The position numbers and the translations under genes are program-made. 64,000 nt of DNA, from positions 1,029,501 to 1,093,500 of the forward strand of contig CM057465.1 of NCBI GenBank assembly GCA_030035585.1, read 5' to 3'. Under the pieces are notes generated by a model. That model was not told where the DNA came from, ran no database searches, and saw only the letters and a list, made by a program, of their open reading frames with translations. This DNA is from Dugong dugon. Taxonomy: Eukaryota; Chordata; Mammalia; Sirenia; Dugongidae. Numbering within the stretch: the stretch's first letter is position 1; the number at the start of each line of letters is the position of its first letter. Positions 53,676 to 63,797 of this stretch are shown one piece after another.

Positions 53676-54429
53676 TAATACTGATGTGCTCAGGGTCTTG
53701 GTCTTCACTGACCCTCACCTCTCCTCTGCTTTTGCAGTGTGCCATTTTATTTCTCCTTGGATTAGTTGTGGATGCTGAAATTCTGGCACACTGCCACCAG
53801 GTGATGACAGAACTGCTCTGGCTTGCTGTCTCTGAAACGAGACAAATATCTCTTCATGTTATGAGTCGGAATCAACTGGATGGCTATGGATTTGGCTTTT
53901 TTTGGTTTTGACAGAACACACTCACAAAGTCTCTAAATTCTTCTAAGGTAAAAGCTTGCCTCCTTTTTCTTATAACAGTTGGACAACTTTTTCATGAATC
54001 TAAAACATTTATACTTAAGAACACTTTGCAAGCAAATGATAAGATCAACTTTAGTATGATACTCCCTTACCCTTTGTTTTTCTATTTTGATTCAAACTTA
54101 TACCTCTTTTATATAAATGTCTTGATTAGACTTTGTTTTTATAATTAGATCTCCTGATTCTAATTTGGGATTAGCTCTCCTCCTTCTGATTCTAGCCTAA
54201 AACCCTTCCGCAGCTTGTGTGTGACTCTCTGCTGGCTGCACGTCCCCACACCACAATGCCATTAACTTCCCTATCAACTGCCTGCTAGTTGTTCTTGGTC
54301 AGGAGTCCTTTTACAATTCCCAAACCCAGATGGTGGTTCTGCTTCTCTGCCTCTGTGTGTTATAGGTTAGAAGTAATTTCCCTTCCCCTCTGCTCTTTAA
54401 TTTCTTTATTCTGAAGTGGTATCATCTGG
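53676..54429. other. No gene seen; includes an AfroSINE end
   Basis: Positions 53857-53911 ('gttatgagtcggaatcaact', 'ggatggctatggatttgg' and a T-rich end) match the AfroSINE 3' end. The rest is AT-rich and unassigned. Confidence 0.55.
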
Positions 54430-54770
54430 TCCAGCCACCCAACCGTCTATCCATCCATCTATTCTTGCATCCATTCATCCATCAATCTATCCATTCATCC
54501 TCCCTCCCTCCTTCCCTCCCTCCCTTTCTTCCCTCCCACTTCCTTCCTTCTGTCCTTTCATCCTTTCTTCTCTCCCTCCGTCCTTCCCCCTTCCCTCTTT
54601 CCTTTCTTTATTCCCTCCCTCCTTCCCCCTTCCCTCCTTCCTTTCTTTATTCCCTCCCTCCTTCCCCATTCCCTTCTCTTCCTTCCTTCCCTCCTTTCTT
54701 CCCCTTTCTTTCTTTCCTTCCCTCCCTCCCTCCCTCTCTCCCTTCCTCCTTCCCCCCCATTCAGCAATGG
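54430..54770. repeat. CATC then CCTT/CCCT low-complexity tract
   Basis: An initial (ATCC)n-like part ('ccatccatctattcttgcat', 'atccattcatcctcc') passes into a CT-rich tract of 'cttccctccctccctttctt' type. Frames of up to 222 codons in Ser/Pro/Phe-rich translation arise from it and are not genes. Confidence 0.93.
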
Positions 54771-55102
54771 ACAGGTGGTGAGCTCTTAGCCTGCTCTTCC
54801 TGCACCAGAGACCCTGCAGCATGTACTTCCTGTTCCATGGAGCTCCGTCCTCAGAAACTGATTAAGGAAAACATGGATGCTTATTATGTGTCCCTGGGAG
54901 CTGCATCCACCTTGGGTCCAGTCACCCCACAGGGCTCTGAGGACTTGGAGAGCAGATGTCTGCGTTGGGTGGGCAGGGTGGGAGATCTGGGACTTCCACA
55001 CACATTCCAGTGGCCCCCTGTCCTGCTTCCCTTCTGCTTGGGGAAGGCCTCTTGCCCTAAAAGCCCAGCCTATGTCCCAAGGCATCGGGAAGCCTCCTAT
55101 GA
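54771..55102. other. No gene seen; unique DNA
   Basis: Short GC-rich stretch with no domain or repeat that I recognise. Confidence 0.5.
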
Positions 55103-55351
55103 TGGTGAATTCTATGTGTCACCTTGGCTATAGTCCCCAGTCGTTTGGTCAAACACTAGACTAGTTGCTATTCTATAATGTAATCAAATGTAATGTAACC
55201 AGTCCATCTTGAAAGGGGAGTTTCCTTAGGTGTGATCTGCCCTCAGATCATAAATAGATATTATGGTAGAACGCGCTGTCTCTCCGCTCTGCAATCTTCC
55301 TGTCACCTGATCTATGCCGAAGTCTCCAGCCCCCTGCCTGACCTATGGATT
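55103..55351 (+). mobile_element. LTR-like fragment, same family as 7556
   Basis: 'tgaattctatgtgtcacctt', 'ggctatagtccccagtcg', 'tttggtcaaacactagacta' and 'ataatgtaatcaaatgtaat' parallel the blocks at 7556-7700. An AfroSINE follows directly. Confidence 0.55.
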
Positions 55352-55525
55352 TATGGAGCCCTGGTGGCACGGTGGTTAAGAGCTCAGGCTGCTAATCAAA
55401 AGGTTGGCAGTTCGAATCCACCAGCCCCTCCTGGGAAGCCCTATGGGGCAGTTCTACTCTGTCCTATAGGGTTGCTGTGAGTTGGAATTGGCTCGATGGC
55501 AACGGGTTTGTTTTTTTTGGTATAT
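55352..55525 (+). mobile_element. AfroSINE (short form), well preserved
   Basis: The clearest copy in the window: 'ggagccctggtggcacggtg', 'ctgctaatcaaaaggttggc', 'agttcgaatccaccagcccc', 'ctatggggcagttctactct' and 'gttggaattggctcgatggc', ending with 'aacgggtttg' and a T run. Both A- and B-box regions are intact. Confidence 0.95.
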
Positions 55526-55527
55526 AC

Positions 55528-55600
55528 GCACATACACACACACGTACACATGCATGTGCACAGACACACACATGCACACACACGCGTGCACGTGGGGGAG
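55528..55600. repeat. CA-rich microsatellite
   Basis: Interrupted 'cacacacgtacacatgcatg' and 'cacacacatgcacacacacg' directly follow the SINE tail and may have grown from it. Confidence 0.9.
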
Positions 55601-55604
55601 ACAG

Positions 55605-55815
55605 ACACTGTCTGATGACAGAGGCAGGTGTGTCTACAAGCCCAGGAACTCCAAGGATTGCTGGCTTCTAGAAGCTGAAAGAGACAAAGACATACCTTCT
55701 CCTAGAGCCAAACCTTGAATTTGGGCTTCTTGCCTCCCGAACTGTGAAATGATAAACTTCTGTTCTTTCAGGCTGCGTACCTGTGGTGTCCCTGTTACGG
55801 CGGCCCTCTGTGTAA
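55605..55815 (+). mobile_element. MaLR-type LTR, 3' half
   Basis: 'gggcttcttgcctcccgaac', 'tgtgaaatgataaacttctg', 'ttctttcaggctgcg' and 'acctgtggtgtccctgttac' match the LTR 3' region. The 5' half is missing or lies beyond the SINE. Confidence 0.75.
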
Positions 55816-56416
55816 CAACACAGAGACAGACAGAAAAGCTGCTGGCAGCAGGCACCTGGTCTACCTGTCACCTTGCCACCTTCTATAGGAATCCCTGCTC
55901 TCAGCCTCTCACCTGCAAGGTGGGAAGAGCAGGGAGGTGAAAGTCAAGGAGATGAGTCCAGGCAGCTGTGTTGCATATGATGTGCGCTCATGATGTTTTG
56001 ACCCTCCCAGGAAGCCTCCTTAGGCTAGAACACAGAACAGAGGTGTGTGGCCTGCAAGGGCCTGGGAAGTTTAACAGGAAGGGATTTAGCAAGGTGTCTG
56101 CATACTAAGTTTGAGGAAAAAAAAATCTGACGTCTTTCTTTTGGTAAATCATTCATGAAACCACGGAGGTAAGCATTTTACGCTTGAGTAACAGGGTGGA
56201 AAATGCTTGCAGTATATGTGCACACAGACCCAAACATTTACAGAAGAGGTTGTGATCCTTCCGGAGCCTTCCTCGAGCATGGCTGTCCTGTGGGATGAGC
56301 TTTCTCTCCCCGTTCAGTGTTTATTCTTCTTGCAGGTAGGGATGCAGAGGTCATGTTGGCCCTAAATGTAGATATATCCATGTAATGCAACAGGAAATCT
56401 AAGCTGACACAGAGGG
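55816..56416. other. No gene seen; unassigned DNA
   Basis: Mixed composition, no domain and no named repeat. Confidence 0.5.
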
Positions 56417-57005
56417 TGTATTAGTCTCTGGGGGCTGCTGTAACAAATGATCTGGGTAGTTTAGAACAGCAGACATTTGCTGTCTCACAGTTCTGGAGGC
56501 CAGAAGTCTGACATCAAGGTGTGGGCAGGGCTGCGCTCTCTGAGGGCTATAGGGAGGGCTCCCTTCCTTGTCTCATGCAGTTCTCGTGGCCCCAGGTGTT
56601 CCTTGGCTTGTGGCTGCATCACTGTAATCTCTGCTCCATCCCCACATGGTCTCCCCTCTTCAGGACTCTGTGTCTTCTCCCCTTCTACCTCTTGTGAGGA
56701 CACTTGTCATTGGGTTAAGGGTGCAATCAGCTTGTGCTCGGTGGCAAAACCTAAAGGTTGGTGGTTTGAACCCATCCGGGGTGCCACAGAAGAAAGGCCT
56801 GGAAATCTGCTTCCATAAAGATTACAGCCAAGAAAACCCTGTGGAGCAGCCCTACTCTGTAACTCATGGGGTGGTCATGAGTCGGGTTTGGTTTTGTGGC
56901 TTGGTCTCGTAACTCAGGACCAGCTTATCTCTAGATCCTTACCTTAATTGTACCTGCAAGGGCCCCATTTCCAAACAGGGTCATACTCTCAGATCTGGGA
57001 CATGG
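56417..57005 (-). mobile_element. MLT1-like LTR carrying an AfroSINE
   Basis: 'tgtattagtctctgggggct', 'gctgtaacaaatgatctgg', 'ctcacagttctggaggccag' and 'ggcttgtggctgcatcactg' are followed by an AfroSINE. 'gcaagggccccatttccaaa' then 'cagggtcatactctcag' resumes the LTR. It is more diverged than the LTRs with clear duplications, so probably an older subfamily. Confidence 0.8.
56728..56908 (+). mobile_element. AfroSINE (long form), 5'-truncated
   Basis: 'gctcggtggcaaaacctaaa', 'ggttggtggtttgaacccat', 'tggaaatctgcttccataaa' and 'gtggtcatgagtcgggttt' are present. The first ~20 bp of the head are missing. It lies inside the LTR at 56417. Confidence 0.85.
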
Positions 57006-58541
57006 ACATGCAGCCCACTAAGAGGACATCTTCCGTGGATGTAAGGATGTCTGCCTGAAATGCTGCCATCCTCCCCATGCCGGGTAGGGTGCCGTGGACA
57101 CTTTCCAAAGCAGACAGGGGCAGGGGAGACCATCCTGCCCTTGACTCTGCCACCATGGTCACCAGCAGACTCTATTCTGGGACTCTGAGTCCAGGCCCCC
57201 CATTTCCCAGATGAGGGAGCCGGGGATGGTGTGGGGTCTGCATAGGCAGGATGGATTGAAGCTGGGGACACCGGGGAAATTTTGCCTTCAGGGATGGTTT
57301 TACCTTCTGTGTACGGGTGGAAGTGACAGAGTCCAGTGTTGGTTACTCATGACAGTGCTGGTACCCATTGCTGTCTAGCCACCAGTGAACTCTGACATTC
57401 GTGTTAGCTGTGGATCCCTGTGTGCACATAAGCTGTCCTGGTATCATGTTTGTGAAGGAGGGATGTATCTGTGGCTGAGCTCAGAGAGCCTGAGCAAGCA
57501 CATGGTCACAGTGGGCTCATTAAGACCTAACTCATCCTGCCAAACTGCTTCGTCTTCCTGCTCAGCACACAGGGGTGAGGGCATGGGCTCTTCAGAACAT
57601 CGCCTGGGGGGTGACTTGCAGAAGTCTGGGCAGTTTGCCTTTTAGGGAGCAAGGGAGCAGAGGCCTCCCTGAGTTGCGGCTGTGCCTCCATGGAAGCCCA
57701 GGAACACCAGCCAGGGCTCCCAGTGGTATTCCCAACAAGGGGCACGTAGCACCATGGCTGGAGGGACGGAGCTAGGCATCAGAGGGTGCTCGGGGGTCTG
57801 AGCACGGGGGTCTGCAGACATGGCTTTGCTGCTATGTTGGGCTGGAGGAGGGCTCCTGCTTTCTTACTGGAAACCAGTGATCAGTCCCAACATGACCAGA
57901 GCCTATTCCTGATATTGGAGTCCCCGGGGGCTGCTGCCACCATGTTCGCTGACCCGTGGTTTAAACATACTGAACAACTTCTCCTGGGCTGCACAGAATG
58001 TTCCTACTTCAGAAACACATTAGGTGCAGAAAATGGGTTGGTGTGTGCTTCACCCGTCCTGTAATAGATACCAGTCACATGCTCCTAGCTGAACCCGCAC
58101 CTGGCTTGTCGTGCTGCGTCCCCTCAGTGTCCCTCCTGACAGCAGCTTCTCACTCTTTATTTATGCTCATGTTTGTGTGTGTGCTGCTGATCACCGAGGA
58201 GTGATTCACGAGGTTGCCAACCAGGCCATCTGCTGCTCTCCAGGCAGGCACGGGCCCCACGCAGAGGCACCCCCAGGTGTGATGTCACCACGGAGAAGGT
58301 GGTTTCATCTCTCTTTCCCCTGAACACATTTTTATAGTGCTTTCACCTTCATCAGCCATTGGTACAGTGTTTCCCTGTCCTTCCGTACCCTGGCTGCTCC
58401 AGGGACAGTGGAGAAGGACTGGTAGCGGTGATCCTGGAAGGCAATGTCCTCAGGTGACCCTCCGTGCTGCACTCTGCTCTGAGGGTTTACCAGCAGTGTG
58501 TCACTTAATCTTCCTAACAACTCTGTTAGTACCCCTGTACA
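57006..58541. other. No gene seen; GC-rich unique DNA
   Basis: Short overlapping frames only, the longest about 96 codons. No domain, repeat or splice pattern was convincing. Confidence 0.5.
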
Positions 58542-58755
58542 TCCATCCATCCATCCATTCATCCATCTACCCATCCACCCACCATCCACCCACCCACCCT
58601 CTCATCAATCCATCCTTCCGCCCACCCACCCACCCATCCATCTATCCACCCGTCCGCCCACCCACTATCCGTCCGTCCGTCCGTCAGTCCATCCATCCAC
58701 CCACCCACCCATCCATCCATCCATCCATCCATCTACTTGCCCACCCACCCACAAC
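58542..58755. repeat. ATCC/CCAC/CCGT tetranucleotide array
   Basis: 'catccatccatccattcatc', 'cacccacccaccctc', 'ccgtccgtccgtccgtcagt' and 'ccatccatccatccatccat' form a compound array. The Pro/His/Ser/Thr-rich frames over it are artefacts. Confidence 0.95.
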
Positions 58756-58931
58756 TAGTGATCCCCTGCTTGGTATCAGGCTCTGTCCAGGGGCTGGGAT
58801 GCAATGAGGGATAAGATAGGTCTGGTCTCAACCCTCCCTAACGTAGCTTATAGTCTATTGAGGACAAACAATAATGAGGTAATCAGGAAAAGAAATGCAA
58901 TTGCAAGTCATTAGCACCCCCATTCCACAGG
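58756..58931. other. Short unassigned spacer
   Basis: 'tggtatcaggctctgtccag' and 'acaaacaataatgaggtaat' recall an ancient widespread repeat but cannot be assigned. Confidence 0.4.
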
Positions 58932-59395
58932 TGTTATGGATTGAACTGTGTTCCTCCAAAAGATATGTTGAAGTCCTAACCCCCGCACCTGTGAATTTGA
59001 CCTTATCTGGGGAAATAAATTTCTTCTTTGCAGACGTTATCAGTTAATGAAGTCATACCAGAGAAGGGTGGGTCCTAATCCTAATCTCTTCTGAGTGGCA
59101 TCTTGTAAAAGAGAAGGACAGACACAGAGACAGACACGGAAACAGAGTCATACAAACAGGAGGAAAACAGCATGTGAGACTCTGTCTACAAGAAGTGCCA
59201 AGGACTGCTGGCAGCCCCCAGAAGCCAGGAGAGAGGCAAGAAACAGGTTCTCCCTCAGGGCCTCTGAAGGAATCTATGTGGCCGACACCCTGACCTCAGA
59301 CTCTCAGCCTCCAGACTGTGAGACAATGAATCTCTGTCCTTTAAAGCCGTTCACGTTGTGGTAATTTGTTGTAGCAACCCCAGGAGTCTGAGATA
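58932..59395 (+). mobile_element. Solo MaLR-type LTR
   Basis: It runs from 'tgttatggattgaactgtgt' to 'aggagtctgagata', with 'agaagggtgggtcctaatcc', 'actctcagcctccagactgt' and 'cgttgtggtaatttgttgta'. Length is 464 bp. I could not confirm a 5-bp duplication. Confidence 0.85.
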
Positions 59396-59870
59396 AGTAT
59401 GGTGGAAACACCGGAAGTGATAGGATTGCCTTAAAACGTGGAGCTGTCTGACCCCAAAGCAGGTGCTCCTATCCACTTCTGTCCCTGTTCTTGGTCGTCT
59501 CCACCCAACACCACCGCTGAACCTCTCTGCGGGGCGAGGAGGGGCCAAGCCAGACCTGCAGAGGTTTGAAACGTTGAGCTGCTATCGGGCAACAGTGGGT
59601 CTGTGAGAGACTGTGTCTGGGACATGTACCCCACTGGCTCTGGCAGTGTCCCATGCACCCAGCAGGCTGGGCAGGCGATCCTTGGGTGCTGCTCATTCAG
59701 ACCTCCATTGCTGCCATGGCTTGATCCATGGGGAGGTGCTGATTACTTCACAACATAAGAACCACCTTTCGCTCCTGGGTAATAAATAGATCATGTAACT
59801 AGGAACTCACGAGTGACACCTACATGGCTGGCCAAAGCCACCTTGGAAGGATGAAGGGGCGACGATGTAT
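59396..59870. other. No gene seen; unassigned DNA
   Basis: GC-rich, with frames of 65-75 codons overlapping on the minus strand. No domain is visible. Confidence 0.5.
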
Positions 59871-60583
59871 TGTTGTTGTGTTGTTGTTAGGTGTTGTAGA
59901 GTCGGTTCCGACTCATAGCGACCCCGTGTTCAACAGAATGGAACACTGCCTGGTCCTGCGCCATCCTCACAATCGTCATGCTTGAGCCCATTGTTGCAGC
60001 CACTGTGTCAATCCGTCTCATTGAGGGTCTTCTTCTTTTTCACTAACCTTCCACTTTACCAAGCATGATGTCCCTCTCCAGGGACTGATCTCCCCTGATA
60101 ACACGTCCAAAGGATGTGACACATAGTCTCGCCATTCTTGCTTCTAGGGAGCATTCTGGCTGTGTTTCTTCCAAGACAGACTTGTTCCTTATTTTGGCGG
60201 TCCATGGTATATTCAATATTCTTCATCAGCACCATAATTTAAAAGCATCAATTCTTTGGTCTTCCTTATTCATTGTCCAGCTTTCACATGCGTATTAGGT
60301 GATTGAGAACATCATGGCTTGGGTCAGTTGCACCTTAATCTTCAGGGTGACATCTTTGCTTTTCAACACTTTATAGAGGTCTCTTGCAGCGGATTTGCCC
60401 AATGCAATGCGTCTTTTGATTTCCTGAGTGCTGCTTCCATGAGTGTTGATTGTGGCTACAAGTAGGATGAAATCCTTGACAACTTCAATCTTTTCTCTGT
60501 TTATCATGATGTTGCTTATTGGCCCAGTTGTGAGAATTTTGTTTTCTTTATGTTGAGGTGTAATCCATCCTGAAGGCCAGCTT
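59871..60583 (-). mobile_element. 5'-truncated RTE
   Basis: The RTE 3' end lies at the left ('tgttgttgttaggtgttgta', 'gtcggttccgactcatagcg'). It runs to 'gttgaggtgtaatccatcct' at the right. A minus-strand frame at 60295-60609 retains 'KILTTGPISNIMINREKIEV' and 'RRIALGKSAARDLYKVLKSK', the same region as in the copy at 46.2 kb. Confidence 0.9.
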
Positions 60584-60862
60584 CTAGTAGCTGCTGCAAT
60601 CCTTGGCACTCCTGAGCAGTGGCTGATTCTGTTTCCATCGTCACATGGCAGCTCTCTCCCCCGAGTGTGTATGTGTCTACTCTGCTCTTTTTATAAGACA
60701 CCACTCAGAAGGGATTAGGTTTAGGACCCACCCTACTCCATGTGACCTCATTAACATAACAAAATAAAAGCTTATTTCCCAACAGGATCACTTTGGAAGG
60801 TACAGGGTTTAAGATGTTATATCTTCTTTGGGGACACAGTCCATCCACAGCAGGCTTTAGGT
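60584..60862 (-). mobile_element. MaLR-type LTR, partial
   Basis: 'gcttctagtagctgctgcaa', 'ttaggtttaggacccaccct', 'actccatgtgacctcattaa' and 'ctttggggacacagtccatc' match the LTR body and its end. The other third of the LTR is absent. The RTE at 59871 abuts it directly. Confidence 0.75.
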
Positions 60863-61371
60863 ACATTGTAAGAGCAGCATGGCACCCAGCATCTCCCCTC
60901 CGTGGGGACGGCGGCTCGGCCTGGTTGCAGGCTCTCCACTGTTCCTTCAGGGGCAATGGGTTCTCTGGCTCTGAGGGAACCTGGTGCTGAGTGACGTAGA
61001 CACGTGCCTGCTCTGTGATGGGTGCAGCCCCGTGGGGGAGCAAGATGTTAGTAATCACAAACACCACCACAAGGCACGAGAACATGTCACAGGGCAATGT
61101 GACCAGATGCTTAAAACTATTTTCCCTGTTTCTTTTTAATGCCCAGTGCCCGTCTCATCCTGGGTTCTAACCATTTCTCTGCCCTGTGCCCTGTGAGTAC
61201 GGCTTCCTGACCCAGGCTTCTTTATGATGTTGTTTATGGTGCCTTTTTCACAGTGAAAGTTTGAATTTTAATGTTGACAGTTCATGAGCTTTTTTTCCCT
61301 TCGCAGCTTCTGCTTTTTGTGACTTTTCAGAGAACCTCTTCCCTACTCTGTGGTAGAGTTTATCTCAGTTT
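60863..61371. other. No gene seen; unassigned DNA
   Basis: GC-rich start grading into AT-rich sequence, with no supported feature. Confidence 0.5.
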
Positions 61372-61525
61372 TCTTCTGGTGGCATAATGGTTCAGAGCTC
61401 AGCTACTAACGAAAAGATCAGCAGTTCAAATCCACCAGCCACTCCTTGGAAGCCCCGTGGGGCAGTTCTGCCCTGTCCTATAGGGTCACTGTGAGTCGGA
61501 ATGAGTCAGTGGCAATGGTTTAGAT
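61372..61525 (+). mobile_element. AfroSINE (short form)
   Basis: 'tctggtggcataatggttca', 'gctactaacgaaaagatcag', 'cactccttggaagccccgtg' and 'cactgtgagtcggaatgagt' follow the short form. Confidence 0.9.
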
Positions 61526-61650
61526 TTCTTTGTATCACATTGCTTTTCCACGTCACCTTTTAACCCATCTGAGGTGTGTTTTGTGGTATGGTAGGAGGGG
61601 TGTCTCATTCTATTTCTGCCTCTTGTCCCCCCTCCCCCCCCCAAAAAAAA

Positions 61651-61803
61651 CCTGTTGTTATCCAGTAGATTCCAACTCATAGCAACCCTATAGGACAGAG
61701 TAGAACCGCCCCATGGAGTTTCCAAGGAGTGGCTGGTGGATTCAAACTGTCGACCTTTTTGGTTAGCAGCTGAGCTCTTAACCACTGTGCCACCAGGACT
61801 CCT
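61651..61803 (-). mobile_element. AfroSINE (short form), inverted
   Basis: On the + strand 'ctgttgttatccagtagatt', 'ccaactcatagcaaccctat', 'ccaaggagtggctggtggat' and 'accactgtgccaccaggact' are the complement of the AfroSINE. It is inverted to the copy about 125 bp upstream. Confidence 0.92.
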
Positions 61804-61950
61804 GTTGTCCCAGCAGCATTCAGTGAGTGACCTGGGCTTCAGCCCCGGGTTCAATAGCTGCCTCTGCCACTTCCAAGTTCTCTGTGGTGCTTGGTGGGTC
61901 CTAGGTTCTCAATAAGATAGAGGTCTGGCTGAGCGAGTTCCTCCTTCTGT

Positions 61951-63055
61951 TGTGTTAGTCACTGTCAAGTCAGCTCCGACTCATGGCAACATTAGGTCCA
62001 AAAGAATGAAACACTTTGTGGTCCTGCATCATCTTCATGGTCATTGGGAAGTTTGAGTACCTTGTAGAGGCTATTGTGTCAATCCATCTCTCGGAGGGTT
62101 TCCCTTGTTTTCCCTGACCCTCCACTTTACCAACCACGAAGTCCTTTTCTGAAGATTGATCTTTCCTGCTGATGTGTCCAGAGAGTTGAAGTCTCACCAT
62201 CTCTGCTTCTAAGGAGCAGTATGGTTATATTTCTTCTAAGACTGGTTTGTTTATCATGAATTGAATTTTGTACCCCCAAAATATCTGTCAGCTTGGCTAG
62301 GCCATGATTCCCAGTATTGTGTGATTGTACACCACTTTGTCATCTGATGTGATTTTCCTTTGTGTTGTAAATCCTACCTCTATGGTGTTAATGATGCAGG
62401 ACTCAGTCTATAAGATTAGGTTGAGTCTTAAGTCAACCTCTTTAGAGACATAAAAGAGAGAAGCAGAGAGGCAGGGGGACCTCCTACCACCAAGAATGCA
62501 AAACCAGGAGGGGAGCATGTCCTTTGCACCCGAGGTCCCTATACTGAGAAGCTCCTTGACCAGGGGAAGACTGATGACAAGGACCTTCCTCCAGAGCCAA
62601 CAGAGAAAGCCTTCTCCTGGAGTTGGCCCACTGAATTCGGACTTCTAGCCTCCTAGACTGTGAGAGCATAAACTTCTCTTTGTTGAAGCCATCCACTTGT
62701 GGTATCTCTGTTATAGCAACACTAGATGATTAAGACATCATTCTTCTGGAAGTCCATAGTATATTCAATATTCTTCAACAACACCACAGTTCAAATCCAT
62801 CAATTCTTCAGTCTTCCTTTTTCATTGTCCAGCTTTCTCATGCATACTGGGCGACTGAATATACCATGGCCTGGGTTAGGTGCACCTTAGTCCTCAAAGT
62901 GACATCTTCGTTTTTTAATACTTTAAAGAGGTCTTTTGCAGCAGATTTGCCCAATGCAATATGTCATTTGATTTCTTGACTGCAGCTTCCGTGGGGGTTG
63001 ATTGTTGATCCACGCAGAATGAAATTATTGACAACTTCAGTTTTTTCTTCCTCTT
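61951..63055 (-). mobile_element. RTE fragment split by an LTR
   Basis: The left part (61951-62251) has 'cagctccgactcatggcaac' and 'ggctattgtgtcaatccatc'. After the LTR the RTE resumes at 62738 with 'ttcttctggaagtccatagt' and 'atattcaatattcttc', then runs to 'gaaattattgacaacttcag' near 63040. It is more diverged than the copies at 46 and 52 kb. The same RTE stretch is hit by an LTR at 25501. Confidence 0.87.
62252..62737 (+). mobile_element. Solo MaLR-type LTR nested in an RTE
   Basis: It runs from 'tatcatgaattgaattttgt' to 'tagatgattaagaca' (486 bp). It contains 'aggcagggggacctcctacc', 'aggggagcatgtcctttgca', 'cttctagcctcctagactgt' and 'cacttgtggtatctctgtta'. It has the length and inner blocks of the copies at 18247 and 25501, so it belongs to that ~490-520-bp subfamily. 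The exact duplication is unclear. Confidence 0.88.
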
Positions 63056-63790
63056 CTACTTTTTCAAAATTCCCTTGACTATTCATGACCCTTTGTATGA
63101 ACTGTTGGCTTTTAGGATCTCCCTGTTGAACCTGGGTTGGAGTTTTGGTTGAAGTTGTATTGGGAGAACCAGCACTTTCACCGCGAGTCATCCCATTCAT
63201 AAACATCACGTCTTCTCCATTTGTTCTTCTCTGGTTTGCTCTTTGATAAGGCCTGAGAATTTTCTCTGTTGAGATCTTGCACTTCTTTTCTTAGATTCAT
63301 TGTTAAGTACCTCACTGGTTTTGTTGCTGTTTAAATGGTTCCTGTAAGAAACAGTACCCTGTGTACTTGTTGCTGGCGTGTAGGAAGGCTATTGATTTTT
63401 TCTTCCTGACCGTGCATTCAGCAACCTCGCCAGTTCTTTTGTTAGTTTGAATAGCCTGTGCAGCCAATTCAATTTTCTGCGGAAAAAAGAGTATTCCAAG
63501 TGCACTTCTGACCCAGACCTGCCCCTGGACTCAAGACCCTGTGTCCACATGCCCACCCCACGTCTGTCTTCCTTGAACTGAACTTGAACTTGATGTGCCC
63601 AGACAGAGCCTATGACTTTTCCAGAAAGCCCCGCCCCTCCTGCCCTTCTGCCTCTCAGAGGACAGAACCCCACCCTACTTCTTCCTCTCTCGTGTCTCAC
63701 ATTCAATCCATCTGACCCACGCTGGCTCTGCCTCCACAGCACACGCAAATTCTCCGGGGACTTGCACCCTCACCAGGAGGGTAGTCAACA
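63056..63790. other. No gene seen; unassigned DNA
   Basis: Neutral to GC-rich sequence. If the exon candidate at 63798-64000 is real, this would be its downstream intron, read on the minus strand. Confidence 0.45.
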
Positions 63791-63797
63791 CACTCAC

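Noticed and set aside
54416-55133. 222-codon Ser/Pro/Phe frame
   Set aside because: CT-rich low-complexity tract.
58542-58755. CRISPR-like direct repeats
   Set aside because: Tetranucleotide microsatellite with no unique spacers, in mammalian DNA.
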